From NCBI RefSeq assembly GCF_019931215.1, contig NZ_JAIOUB010000002.1, forward strand, positions 62,001 through 126,000: 64,000 nucleotides of DNA, in the 5' to 3' direction. Source of the stretch: Alcanivorax limicola. Lineage in GTDB: Bacteria; Pseudomonadota; Gammaproteobacteria; Pseudomonadales; Alcanivoracaceae. The notes beneath the pieces are model-generated. The model made no database searches, was not told the origin of the DNA, and worked only from the letters and a program-made list of their open reading frames with translations. The position numbers and the translations under genes are program-made. Shown here in pieces: positions 25,255 through 35,200 of the stretch; position 1 is the stretch's first letter, and every line of letters begins with the position of its first letter.

Positions 25255-26337
25255 TCAGACATCACGCCCGCGAAAGGCGGCAGGCGAGGTGCCGAACCAC
25301 CGCCGAAAGGCCCGCCGAAAACTCGCCACGTCGGTATATCCCAGGGCCTCAGCCACCGCCGCCACCGTGTACTGGGGCAACCCCAGCAACCGAGTGGCCT
25401 GCCGGCTCAGCGCCTGATCCCGCAGTTGCTGGAAGCGGGTACCCTCCTCTTTCAGGCGCCGGATCAGTGTGCGCGGGCTGATATTCAGCGCCGCTGCCGT
25501 CTCCACCAGCCCCGGCAACATCCCCGCCACCGCTGGCTCCCGGGTCAGCAGGGCAAGCACCTCATCACAATACCGGCCACGCCGGCGCAGGGCTTCCTGG
25601 CGCGCCTCACACTGCTGGCTGGCCAGCCACATCATGTCCCGGTCATGGGATGCCAGGGGCTCGTCACCGTAGCGGGCCGGCAGGCACAGCGCCGGGGCAG
25701 GAGCATCAAAGCGCACCTGGTTACCCGCGAAGGCGCTGTAGAACGCCTCGGCATAGTCCGGCGCCGGATAGTTGAACTGCACCACCCCGCCACTTAACGG
25801 CCTGCCCAGCAACATGCTGTGGCAAGCGAAGGCTGAGGCCAGCGCCGACTCGGTCAGAAACTGGACCGCCTCATCCATCGGGTAGGCAAAGTGCAGCTGC
25901 ATTGTCAGCGAGTCCTCACTTTCCATCAGTTCGGCAGTGAATATCCCGGTGCGGGTATTGTTGTAGCGGGCGAATACCGCCATGGCATCACGCAATGTCG
26001 GGCTGGCCATGGCGGCCACGCCCATTGGCCCGTGCATGGCCGGCAGCGCACGCAACCCGGTTTGCAGGGCGATATCGCCGCTGGCCGCCAACTGCCGGGC
26101 ATTCCGCATCAGTCGTGCCGCGCCGTGCCAATCGATATAGCCGTCACTGTCCTGCAGCGTCGGCACATCCACACCGGTGCCCGCCACCAACGCCACCAGT
26201 CCCGCCTCGTCCAGCGCCAGCGTCTGGGCAATCATGCGGCAGTATGTCAGCGCAAGATCCGGTGCAGCAGCGGGTGGGGGCACAGTATTCTCCGTTTGAA
26301 GGCATGACTTATCCTGCCGGATTGACACGCTGAACAT
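25255..26337 (-). CDS. AraC-family transcriptional regulator (OruR/arabinose-binding-domain type)
   Basis: A 360-residue regulator with an N-terminal arabinose-binding-like domain (PF12625 style: LTYCRMIAQTLALDEAGLVALVAGTGV, later RNARQLAASGDIALQTGLRA) and a C-terminal AraC DNA-binding domain with two HTH motifs (LNISPRTLIRRLKEEGTRFQQLRDQ and VAEALGYTDVASFRRAFRRWFGTSPAAFR). The start at 26337 avoids reading through the terminator at 26360-26385. Regulators of this subgroup often control lipid or hydrocarbon genes; the desaturase 133 bases downstream is the likely target. Confidence 0.88.
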   Translation of the reverse strand: MFSVSIRQDKSCLQTENTVPPPAAAPDLALTYCRMIAQTLALDEAGLVALVAGTGVDVPTLQDSDGYIDWHGAARLMRNARQLAASGDIALQTGLRALPAMHGPMGVAAMASPTLRDAMAVFARYNNTRTGIFTAELMESEDSLTMQLHFAYPMDEAVQFLTESALASAFACHSMLLGRPLSGGVVQFNYPAPDYAEAFYSAFAGNQVRFDAPAPALCLPARYGDEPLASHDRDMMWLASQQCEARQEALRRRGRYCDEVLALLTREPAVAGMLPGLVETAAALNISPRTLIRRLKEEGTRFQQLRDQALSRQATRLLGLPQYTVAAVAEALGYTDVASFRRAFRRWFGTSPAAFRGRDV

Positions 26338-26359
26338 GACAGATATTGCGCGGGGAGCC

Positions 26360-26385
26360 AAAAAAAAGGCGACCCGAAGGCCGCC
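26360..26385 (-). terminator. Rho-independent terminator of the subtilase gene
   Basis: Minus-strand stem GGCGGCC / GGTCGCC (one G-U pair) with a four-base loop and eight following T. It lies about 50 bases past the protease stop and just before the AraC gene start. Confidence 0.85.
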
Positions 26386-26436
26386 AGAGCGAAATGTCGT
26401 ACAAGGCAGAGCATTCAAACATCGCGCATCACTATG

Positions 26437-28320
26437 TCAGGGATTCGTCAGCAGCTCATAAGCACCGCTCCCCGTTGTGGCCCGCACCCGCCAGCGATAG
26501 GTGCCGCCGGAAACACGGGTACTGATCTGCTTTTCCGCTGCAGTGCCCTGACCTGTGGCCACGGTACTCCAGCTGCAGCCCAGTAACAGAAAGCAGCTGC
26601 GGCTTTCCAGAAACACATCGAATGAGGCGCCCGCCGGGCTCAGCAAGATACCCGTGACAACCCCCCCACCGAAGTCAAACTGATGCGTCGCCTGCTGCCC
26701 GTTATTCAGCGTTCCAGTGCGGCTCGTGCAGTCCGGACAATCCGGTCCCTGCCCGTCGTTGACCCGAACGGTTTCACTGCGCTCTGCGGTCTGGTTAGCG
26801 GTATCGGTGACCGTCAGGGAGACGGTGTAATCACCGTTGGCAGCATAGGTGTGCTGCACCTGCTCACCGCTGGCCGTGTTGCCGTCGCCAAACTGCCAAT
26901 CCCATGCCGCAACACCCACATCGTCCGTGCTGCCGCTGGCATCAAAAGAACACACCAGCGCCTCACACTCGACCGTAAACGCAGCGACCGGTGGCCGATC
27001 GACCGGGTTGCCGTTATCTGCCGGGTCCACGTAGAGCAACAGATTGGGCGAACCACTGCCGATGCTGCTCAACACACCAACCGTGGCATCCGCCAACAGC
27101 ACAGTGCCGACTTCATCCGGCGTGGCGCTGCTTTCCTTGCCCAGATAAAGCGCTGCGGCGCCAGCCACATGGGGCGCAGCCATTGATGTGCCGCTGATGG
27201 TGCGTAACTGCGTGTCACTCTGGAACCAGGCCGCCGTAATGTTGGTGCCCGGGGCGAAAACATCGACACAGCTGCCGAAGTTCGAAAACGAAGAGCGGCT
27301 GTCATTATTTGCGGTCGCACCCACCGTCAATGCTTCAGCCACACGATTCGGTGAGCCGGTGCAGGCATTCGCATTGCTGTTGCCCGCCGCGACCACGAAG
27401 GTGACACCAGCCGCCACCGCGTTGCGCACGGCCTCATCCAGTGCCGTCGAGTTACCGCCGCCCAGGGACATATTGGCCACGGCGGGTTTGGTGTGGTTGC
27501 CGGCGACCCAGTCCACGCCGGCAATCACGCCGGAGTTGGCACCACTGCCGCCGCAATCCAGCACCCGTACCGGCGCCACGCTGGCTGACTTGGCGACGCC
27601 ATAGACGCTGCCGACAGCGGTGCTGGCGACGTGCGTGCCATGCCCGTTACAGTCATTGGTATTGTCTGGATCGGTGCTGCCACCCAGGCCCAGAAAACCA
27701 CCGCCATTGGAGGCAAAGTTGCGGCCGGTAATAACCCGGCCGGAAAATTCCTGGTGTGTGGCGCGCAGCCCTGTATCGAGAATGTAGACATTGACGCCGG
27801 CACCTGCGCTGTCGGGATAGACGTAGATGTTGTCCAGCGGCAGGTGGCGTTGATCGATGCGATCCAGCCCCCAGGTCGCCTCGTTTTGCGTCGCCACTAT
27901 CTGCACGACCTGATCACGTTCCACATGCAGCACGCCGGGCAATGCGCTCAGCAGTGACGCCTGCAGGTCTGTCATCTGTACCGCCATGCCTGTCAGAGCA
28001 TGCGCGTAGGTGTGCAGCACATCACCACCGCCAACCGTGGCCAGCAGTGTGGCAATCGCCTGATCCAGATCCAGTGCGCCGAGCAGCCCGGTGATGTTCG
28101 GATCAAGCATGACAATATACTGGTCAGTAATGAGATCACCAGGCAGCAACCCGGTACTGTCGACCAGATCGTTGGCCAGATTGGTCACGGGTCCGGTGAC
28201 GACGCTCACCGTCTCCGTGAGTGATCCCGGCAGATCCGCCTGAGTCGCTGCAGTGCTCAGCAGCAGCGCCATGGCCGCCGCACCTGACATGATTCCCTGT
28301 TTGATGGATGTTTGTTTCAT
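26437..28320 (-). CDS. Secreted subtilisin-like serine protease with PKD domain
   Basis: A 627-residue S8 peptidase. Signal peptide about 1-28 (TQA-D), a propeptide (about 65-142, ITDQYIVML...LHVERDQVV, I9-inhibitor-like), then the catalytic domain with D182 (YILDTGLR), H227 (NGHGTHVAS) and S379 (SGTSMAAPHVAG). A PKD domain follows (VAAFTVECEALVCSFDASGSTDDVGV..WDWQFGDGNTASG..HTYAANGDYTVSLTVTD), then a C-terminal pre-peptidase-like beta domain (THQFDFGGGVVTG). The ATG at 28320 follows GAGGGAGTG. Expected to be an extracellular nutritional protease. It is divergent from the acyl-CoA carboxylase gene. Confidence 0.94.
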   Translation of the reverse strand: MKQTSIKQGIMSGAAAMALLLSTAATQADLPGSLTETVSVVTGPVTNLANDLVDSTGLLPGDLITDQYIVMLDPNITGLLGALDLDQAIATLLATVGGGDVLHTYAHALTGMAVQMTDLQASLLSALPGVLHVERDQVVQIVATQNEATWGLDRIDQRHLPLDNIYVYPDSAGAGVNVYILDTGLRATHQEFSGRVITGRNFASNGGGFLGLGGSTDPDNTNDCNGHGTHVASTAVGSVYGVAKSASVAPVRVLDCGGSGANSGVIAGVDWVAGNHTKPAVANMSLGGGNSTALDEAVRNAVAAGVTFVVAAGNSNANACTGSPNRVAEALTVGATANNDSRSSFSNFGSCVDVFAPGTNITAAWFQSDTQLRTISGTSMAAPHVAGAAALYLGKESSATPDEVGTVLLADATVGVLSSIGSGSPNLLLYVDPADNGNPVDRPPVAAFTVECEALVCSFDASGSTDDVGVAAWDWQFGDGNTASGEQVQHTYAANGDYTVSLTVTDTANQTAERSETVRVNDGQGPDCPDCTSRTGTLNNGQQATHQFDFGGGVVTGILLSPAGASFDVFLESRSCFLLLGCSWSTVATGQGTAAEKQISTRVSGGTYRWRVRATTGSGAYELLTNP

Positions 28321-28698
28321 CACTCCCTCATCTCGAAACCAGAATGGCTGATGCCTTGCGGCTGTATGAGAAGAGCCTAGACGCACAACGTTGTTCACAT
28401 CCGTGGCAGCTGTGTATTTTTTTGTTTTTGAACAAACAGTTAGCAGCGAAAACCGTGACACAGCGCACACGCGTTCTGCCCAATCACGCAGGAAGTCACG
28501 TAAGAAAGTCACGCGAACAATCAATGCAATCCCGACGGCGATTGTTACCGTTATTCATCCGCTGCATGGTGGGCCATCGGAAATGCTCAGTTCAGCGTTT
28601 GCATTCACAGGGTTACTATCCAGCACAGCTGCTATCCAACACAGCGACTATCCAGCACAGTTACTACCCACAGCACAGCCACCCACAAGAGCACTGTC
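28321..28698. other. 378-bp spacer between divergent protease and carboxylase genes
   Basis: AT-richer than the surroundings, with a perfect palindrome ACAACGTTGT at 28385-28394, an inverted repeat TTTGTT/AACAAA at 28421-28436, weak 12-13-base repetition around 28491-28527 (AGTCACG three times) and the tandem array at 28613-28678. It must hold both divergent promoters. No convincing gene is seen; the open frame that extends the protease upstream through here has no support. Confidence 0.6.
28613..28678. repeat. Imperfect tandem array, period 16, four units
   Basis: Units TTACTATCCAGCACAG, CTGCTATCCAACACAG, CGACTATCCAGCACAG and a fourth with a two-base insertion. The array ends 20 bases before the carboxylase ATG, so it would form part of the leader of that mRNA. 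Confidence 0.9.
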
Positions 28699-31600
28699 AT
28701 GTCCGCGACCACCGACCATCACAGCCGTCCACCCTGCCTGCTGATCGCCAATCGCGGCGAAATCGCGATCCGTATCAGTCGTGCAGCACAGGCACTGGGT
28801 TGGCGTACCGTCGCGGTGTACAGCACCGACGACGCACAGGCGCTGCACCGACGGCGCGCTGACATCGCTGAGCCGCTGCCCGGTCAGGGGCCGGCCGCCT
28901 ATCTGGATATACAGGCCTTGATCGAGGCGGCGCGGGCGCAAGGCTGCACAGCGGTCCATCCCGGTTACGGTTTTCTCAGCGAAAGCGGCGACTTCGCCCG
29001 TGCCTGCGAAGCGGCGGGCCTGTGTTTTGTCGGGCCGACGGCGGCGGTGCTGGATACGTTTGGCGACAAGATTGCGGCAAGACGGCAGGCACAGGCTGCC
29101 GGGGTGCCCGTCGTACCGGGCACCGACAGCGCCACCAGCCTTGCTCAGGCACAGACATTTTTCACGAACCTGCAACAAGGGCAACAACAGCCTCAGGGCA
29201 TGATGATCAAGGCACTGGCCGGTGGCGGCGGGCGCGGCATGCGCGCTGTCATGCAAGCGGATGAGATTGCCAATGCCTACGCCCGATGTGCCGCCGAAGC
29301 GCAGGGCGCGTTCGGGCGCGACGCGCTGTATGTCGAAGCCATGATCCCCCACGCCCGGCATATCGAAGTGCAGATTCTCGGCGACGGCCAGGGTGCTGTG
29401 CTGGCATTGGGCGAACGCGAGTGCTCCCTGCAACGGCGACATCAGAAGCTGGTGGAAGTCGCACCAGCACCCGGACTCGACCCTGGCCTGCGCCAGCGCA
29501 TGCTGGATGCAGCCGTGCAACTCGGCCAGTCACTGCACTATCGGGGTCTCGGCACGGTGGAATTTCTGGTGCCCCGCGGCGGGCTGGATTTTTTCTTTAT
29601 TGAAACCAATCCGCGCCTGCAAGTGGAGCACACCGTTACCGAAGCGGTGACCGGGCTTGATCTGGTGCAGCTGCAACTGCGCGTGGCGCAGGGCGCATCA
29701 CTCTCGGAACTGGCACTGACCGAAGCACCGACGCCCAACGGCCATGCGGTGCAACTGCGCATCAATATGGAAACCCTGGCCGCCGACGGCAGCACGCGCC
29801 CGGCCCACGGCACACTGACCGCATTCGAGCCGCCCACGGGCGCCGGCATTCGCGTGGACAGTTGCGGCTATACCGGCTACACCACCAACCCCCGCTTCGA
29901 TACCCTGCTGGCCAAGTTGATCGTGCACGCGCCACAAGGCGACTATGCCGGGCTACTGCGGCGCGCTTATCACGCGCTGTGCGAATGCCGCATCGAAGGC
30001 GTCGCCACCGGCATTCCCCTGCTACAGAATCTGCTGTGCCATCCGCAGGTGCAGGCCAACGATATCGACACCGGTTTCATCGGCGCGCAGCTGGAAGCGC
30101 TGCTGGCGCCACCGGCGCAACCGCACCCCCGGCTGTATTTCAGCGACAGCGACGCGTCTGCTGCACCGTCTTCCACCCCAAGCCGGGAGGTGCCGTTACC
30201 CGATGGCTGCGCTGCCGTGGCAGCACCCGTATCCGGCACGCTCACCGCACTGCTGGCCGCGCCCGGCGACGTCGTAACGGCCGGTCAGACCCTGGCATTG
30301 ATGGATGCCATGAAGATGGAGTTCGAGCTGAAGGCGGCGCAGGCCGGTCGCATCGTCGAATGCCACGGCCAACCTGGTGATCTGATCAGCGAAGGGCAGA
30401 CCGTGCTGGTTCTGGACGCTGACCTGGATGCCACCGCAACCGGCGCAGCAGACACTCGCATCGACCCGGACCTGATCCGTGACGATCTGGCAGAAGTGCT
30501 GGCCCGGCAAGCCGGGCTGCTGGACGCACAGCGCCCGGACGCCGTGGCGCGGCGCCGCAAGACGTCACAGCGCACCGCGCGGGAAAACATCGACGCCCTG
30601 CTGGACCCGGGCAGTTTCAACGAGTACGGCGGTCTGGCACTGGCTGCGCAGCGGCGGCGGCGCAGCACCGAAGAGCTGATCGCCATGAGCCCGGCGGACG
30701 GCCTGATCACCGGCACCGGCACCATCAACGCCGGGCAGTTCGGCACCGAGGCCAGCCGCTGCATGGCGCTGGCCTACGACTACACCGTGTTTGCCGGCAC
30801 CCAGGGCATGATGAACCACAAGAAAACCGACCGGGCGCTGACCCTGGCCGAGCAATGGCGCTTGCCCGTGGTGCTGTACGCGGAGGGCGGCGGCGGTCGC
30901 CCCGGCGATACCGACTTCACCGGCGTCGCCGGGCTGGACAACATGACGTTTCTCGGCCTGGCGCGGCTCAACGGACTGGTGCCGCTGGTGAGCGTGGTGT
31001 CCGGCCGGTGTTTTGCCGGCAACGCGGCGCTGGCCGGGTGCTGTGATGTGATTATCGCCACGGAAAACACCACGCTGGGCATGGCCGGCCCCGCCATGAT
31101 CGAAGGCGGCGGGCTGGGTCGTTTCAGCCCTGAGCAGGTCGGCCCGGTCAGCGTGCAGGCCGCCAACGGCGTCATTGATCTGGTGGTGCCCGACGAACAG
31201 GCCGCCAGCGCAGCAGCGCGACAGTACCTGGGCTATTTCCAGGGCGTCTCGGCGGAGTGGGACTGCGCCGACCAGCGCAGCCTGCGGCACCTGATTCCGG
31301 AAAACCGGGTGCGCGTCTACGACATACGTCAGGTGATCCATACGCTGGCGGATACCGGCAGCGTGATGGAGCTGCGGCGGCACTTTGCGCCGGGCATGAT
31401 TACCGCACTGGTACGCATCGAAGGCCGTCCCTTCGGCCTGATGGCCAACAACCCGATGCACCTGGGCGGCGCCATCGACAGCGACGGCGCCGACAAGGCA
31501 GCGCGCTTCATGCAGTTGTGTGACGCCTTTGATCTGCCTTTGATTTCCCTGTGTGACACCCCCGGCTTCATGGTCGGCCCCGACGCGGAGCGCACGGCCA

Positions 31601-32028
31601 GTGTGCGGCATATGTCGCGCTTGTTTGTCACCGCCGCCGGCATGACGAGTCCGGTGTTCACCGTCGTGCTGCGCAAGGGCTACGGCCTGGGCGCGCAGGC
31701 CATGGCCGCCGGCAGCTTCCACGCGCCGGTGTTCACCATCGCCTGGCCCAGTGGCGAGTTCGGTGCCATGGGGCTGGAGGGCGCGGTGCGCCTGGGCTAT
31801 GCCCGGGAGTTGGCCGCCATCGAGGACCCGGCCAAACGTCAGAAGCTGTTCGACAAGATGGTGCGTGCCGCCTACCGCCAGGGCAAGGCGCTGAATATGG
31901 CCAGCCACCTTGAAATCGATAACGTTATCGACCCGGTCCACACCCGGGACTGGCTGTTGCGCGGTGTGCAAAGCACGCCGACCGCCGGACCGCGCGCGCA
32001 ACGCAAGCGCTTCATCGATACTTGGTAA
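28699..32028 (+). CDS. Single-chain biotin-dependent acyl-CoA carboxylase (BC-BCCP-CT)
   Basis: An 1109-residue protein joining all carboxylase activities. Residues about 10-455 are biotin carboxylase (LLIANRGEIAIRI, HPGYGFLSES, KALAGGGGRGMR, ECSLQRRHQKLVEVAPAP). About 495-570 is the biotin carrier domain with biotin-accepting K539 in MDAMKMEF. About 600-1109 is carboxyltransferase, both halves (RTARENIDALLDPGSFNEYG..; LVPLVSVVSGRCFAGNAA; CDTPGFMVGPDAE; GAQAMAAG). Most bacteria split these into two or more subunits; one-chain forms are known as long-chain acyl-CoA carboxylases. The substrate (acetyl, propionyl or longer acyl-CoA) cannot be settled by eye. Confidence 0.93.
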   Translation: MSATTDHHSRPPCLLIANRGEIAIRISRAAQALGWRTVAVYSTDDAQALHRRRADIAEPLPGQGPAAYLDIQALIEAARAQGCTAVHPGYGFLSESGDFARACEAAGLCFVGPTAAVLDTFGDKIAARRQAQAAGVPVVPGTDSATSLAQAQTFFTNLQQGQQQPQGMMIKALAGGGGRGMRAVMQADEIANAYARCAAEAQGAFGRDALYVEAMIPHARHIEVQILGDGQGAVLALGERECSLQRRHQKLVEVAPAPGLDPGLRQRMLDAAVQLGQSLHYRGLGTVEFLVPRGGLDFFFIETNPRLQVEHTVTEAVTGLDLVQLQLRVAQGASLSELALTEAPTPNGHAVQLRINMETLAADGSTRPAHGTLTAFEPPTGAGIRVDSCGYTGYTTNPRFDTLLAKLIVHAPQGDYAGLLRRAYHALCECRIEGVATGIPLLQNLLCHPQVQANDIDTGFIGAQLEALLAPPAQPHPRLYFSDSDASAAPSSTPSREVPLPDGCAAVAAPVSGTLTALLAAPGDVVTAGQTLALMDAMKMEFELKAAQAGRIVECHGQPGDLISEGQTVLVLDADLDATATGAADTRIDPDLIRDDLAEVLARQAGLLDAQRPDAVARRRKTSQRTARENIDALLDPGSFNEYGGLALAAQRRRRSTEELIAMSPADGLITGTGTINAGQFGTEASRCMALAYDYTVFAGTQGMMNHKKTDRALTLAEQWRLPVVLYAEGGGGRPGDTDFTGVAGLDNMTFLGLARLNGLVPLVSVVSGRCFAGNAALAGCCDVIIATENTTLGMAGPAMIEGGGLGRFSPEQVGPVSVQAANGVIDLVVPDEQAASAAARQYLGYFQGVSAEWDCADQRSLRHLIPENRVRVYDIRQVIHTLADTGSVMELRRHFAPGMITALVRIEGRPFGLMANNPMHLGGAIDSDGADKAARFMQLCDAFDLPLISLCDTPGFMVGPDAERTASVRHMSRLFVTAAGMTSPVFTVVLRKGYGLGAQAMAAGSFHAPVFTIAWPSGEFGAMGLEGAVRLGYARELAAIEDPAKRQKLFDKMVRAAYRQGKALNMASHLEIDNVIDPVHTRDWLLRGVQSTPTAGPRAQRKRFIDTW

Positions 32029-32064
32029 AAAAATAGCCTGGTAACAGGCAAGTTGACGCCGCAA

Positions 32065-32083
32065 GCGGGCGCCGCCCGCTTTG
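32065..32083 (+). terminator. Probable terminator of the carboxylase gene
   Basis: Stem GCGGGC / GCCCGC with a three-base loop and a short TTTG tail, 37 bases past the carboxylase stop. The T run is short, so termination may be partial. Confidence 0.5.
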
Positions 32084-32252
32084 TATCCAAACCGGGTAAT
32101 TTCTAAGCGTTTTGTGTCTTCCTGGTCACACCACTCCCACCGCGTGCCAAAGTTGCACGATGGTGCTGATAAATCCCCTCGATAAAGCACCTTCCCCCGG
32201 ATAACGACACAAGAAGGAAGCGCCCACAGATGGCGCTCATGGAGAAGGACAG

Positions 32253-35200
32253 ATGATCAAGCGCGCAACAACCCTGTTTGCCCTCGCGGCAGCCATTTCG
32301 CTGGCCGCCTGCGGCGGTTCCTCCGGCGGTAACCTGGGCAATACCCCTGGCGGCGAAGACCCCCGCGACCCCGGCAATCCGGGTAACCCCGGTAATCGCA
32401 CACCGGTACCGGTGACACAGCCTTTCGCCGATTACGGCACCGTCATGAATATTCTGCCTCCCGGCCAGGACGACAACGGCGGCGTCAGCAATCTGCTGCA
32501 GGATGTCCCCGGCCTGGGGGACCTGCTTGGCGGCCTGCTCGACGACGGGTTGAGCCAGCTGGGCCTGCTGCCTGCGCTGTTCCGCGAACCGCATTTCGAT
32601 GATCAGCTCGACATGTACGAGAACCTGGCGTTCAGCCCTGCCGGGCTGACGGACGATGAGCTGGTCAATTATTTCAAGGATGCCCCGATGCTGGCGCCCG
32701 ATGCCGGCAACTGGACACGCGAGCTCACCGTTGCGGAAGGTGACTACCGTGTTGATATCAAGCGCGATGACTTCGGCGTGCCACATATCTACGGCGAGCA
32801 TCGCACCGATGCCCTGTTTGGCATGGGTTACGTCACCGCTGAAGATCGCCTGTTCCTGCTGGATGTGCTGCGCCGCGCTGGCCGTGGTCAGCTGTCGAAA
32901 TTCCTCGGCCCCGCTGATTTCTCCTTCGACAATGACATTGCCCGGAATGCCCCCTATCGGGAAATTGACCTTTCGTCGCAAATCGCCGGCGTTGCCAGCA
33001 AGCTGGGCGACGATGGCGCGCAAATCCTGGTGGATGCCGAAGCCTTTGTTGCGGGTCTGAACAAATACGTGGATCTGGCCCGTCAGGGCCTGCTGGAAGT
33101 CCCCATCGAGTACGTGGGTCTTGGCGTCAATCTGGAGCCCTTCGTACGGGAAGACGTGGTCGCCATTGCCACCCTGATCCAGGGCATCTTCGCCGGCGGC
33201 GGCGGCGCTGAACACCGCAATGTGCTGCTGCTTCAGGAGTTGCTGGCACAAACCAACGACCCTCGTGTCGCCTGTGACCTGTGGCGCGATCTGCGCCACG
33301 CCAACGATCCCGAAGCCTCTGTCACCACAGTGCGCCGCTTTGCCACGCAATCGCCGGCGGCCATCGACGAGAACGCCTGCCCGCTGGAGCCCGCTTTCGC
33401 CGGTCGCTTCCCGGCGGCCGTGATGTTCGATGAAGGCAGTTTCCAGGCACAGAATCCGTTGTTGACCGAGCCCTGCGGACGTCCCGGTCAGGTCATGTGC
33501 CCCGGCGCTGATGGCGCGATTCCGGCGCTGCCCGGCACCGGCGTTATCAATGTCATCATTGATGGCACGCTGAATCTGCTGCGCGGGCTGTTGTCACTGG
33601 CAGTCGTCGACAGCGCGCCCCGGGACGGCATGCTCGCCAGCGTCGGCAGTTGGTATGACGCCACACTGGAGCGTTTTGGCCTGCGGGATGCACCGGAAGC
33701 GCCTGCCGCGCTCGCTGCCCGTGATGGTCTGAGCACGGAGCAGCTACGCGAGCTCACCCGCGAACGCGTTATCGGCACCCTGGCCAGTCTCGATGGACTA
33801 CGCGATGGCTTCCCCAACACCATGTCCAACGCCTTGCTGATCAATGGCGAGCACACCGCCAGCGGCCACCCGCTCGCCGTATTCGGCCCGCAGACCAGCT
33901 ATTTTGTGCCACAGCTGCTGCTGGAAATGTCAGTCCACGGTGGCGATCTGAACACCCGGGGCATGACGTTTACCGGGCTCCCCTACGTGGTGATCGGCCG
34001 CGGCCCCGACTTTGCCTGGAGCGCCACGTCCGGCAACTCCGACCTCACCGACGTGCGCGTGCTGCGGCTGTGTACCCCCAACGGCAGCAGCGACCCGCAG
34101 GGCGGCTATCTGTTCAAGGGCCAGTGCAAACCCTTCGATGTGATCAACGACACCTGGGCGGCCAAGTGGAACCTTGCGGTGCCCATGGACGACCCCACCA
34201 GCGTTGGCCAGAACATCAAGGTCACACGCAATGTGATTCGCAGTGACGACTATGGCCCGGTACTCGGCTTCGCTACCGTCAACGGGCAACCTGTGGCGCT
34301 GGCGCGCCAGCGCACCACCTACTTTGCCGAGCTGGATACCGCGCTGCCATTCGTGCGCGCCACACGCAACGACGTGTTTGATGCCCAGAGCTTCCGTGAG
34401 GTGTTCAGCGCCACCACGGGCAGCTTCAACTGGTTCTACGCCGACAAGGATGACATCTCCTTCATCCATACCGGGCTGTATCCCCGTCGCGCCAGCGGCG
34501 TGCATCCGGAACTGCCCTCCTGGGGTGACGGCAGCGCCGACTGGACCGGCTTCCTGACACTGGAAGACATGCCTAACGACACCAATCCGGCGCGCGGTTA
34601 TCTGGCCAGCTGGAACAACCGGCCCGCCAAAGACTGGTGGTCAGCGGATGACAATGCCTCGTACCAGCTGGTGCACCGCAACGACATGCTGGATGTGCGT
34701 CTGGAGCAGTTGGTCAGCGAGGGCAATATCACACTCGCGCGCCTGACCGAGGCCATGGGCGATGCTGCAGTGGTCGATCTGCGTGGCCAGGAAATCCTGC
34801 CTGCCGCCATCAACTTGCTGCGCCAGGGCAGTGTCAGCGGCGACATCGACACCGCACTTAACCTGCTTGCCGAGTGGAACGCCAATGGCGCCTTCCGTCG
34901 CGACCGCAACAACGATGGGCGTTACGACGAAGAGAACGCCGTGGCGCTGATGGACGCCTGGTACACCCGCATGATCGAGCGCCTGCTGCCCCAGGTCACC
35001 GCGCTGGAGAATACCCCTGGCGGCAATCTGGCACCGGTCGGCCGGGACAATGCACCGGGGGACATGGGCTCAGCCTATCAGTCCGGCTATTACGGCTACC
35101 TGCGTCGCACCCTGGACATGGCCGCCGGGACGAGCGAGGTCAGCTACCGCGCCCTGCGCTGTGCGGACTCGGAGAGCAGTGCGGATTGTCGCAGTGCGCT

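Noticed and set aside
30565-32190. 541-codon minus-strand frame under the carboxylase gene
   Set aside because: Antisense shadow of a clear 1109-residue enzyme. The same holds for frames at 12963-14642, 22552-23799, 32103-33350, 41021-42643, 49686-51167 and 62217-63512.
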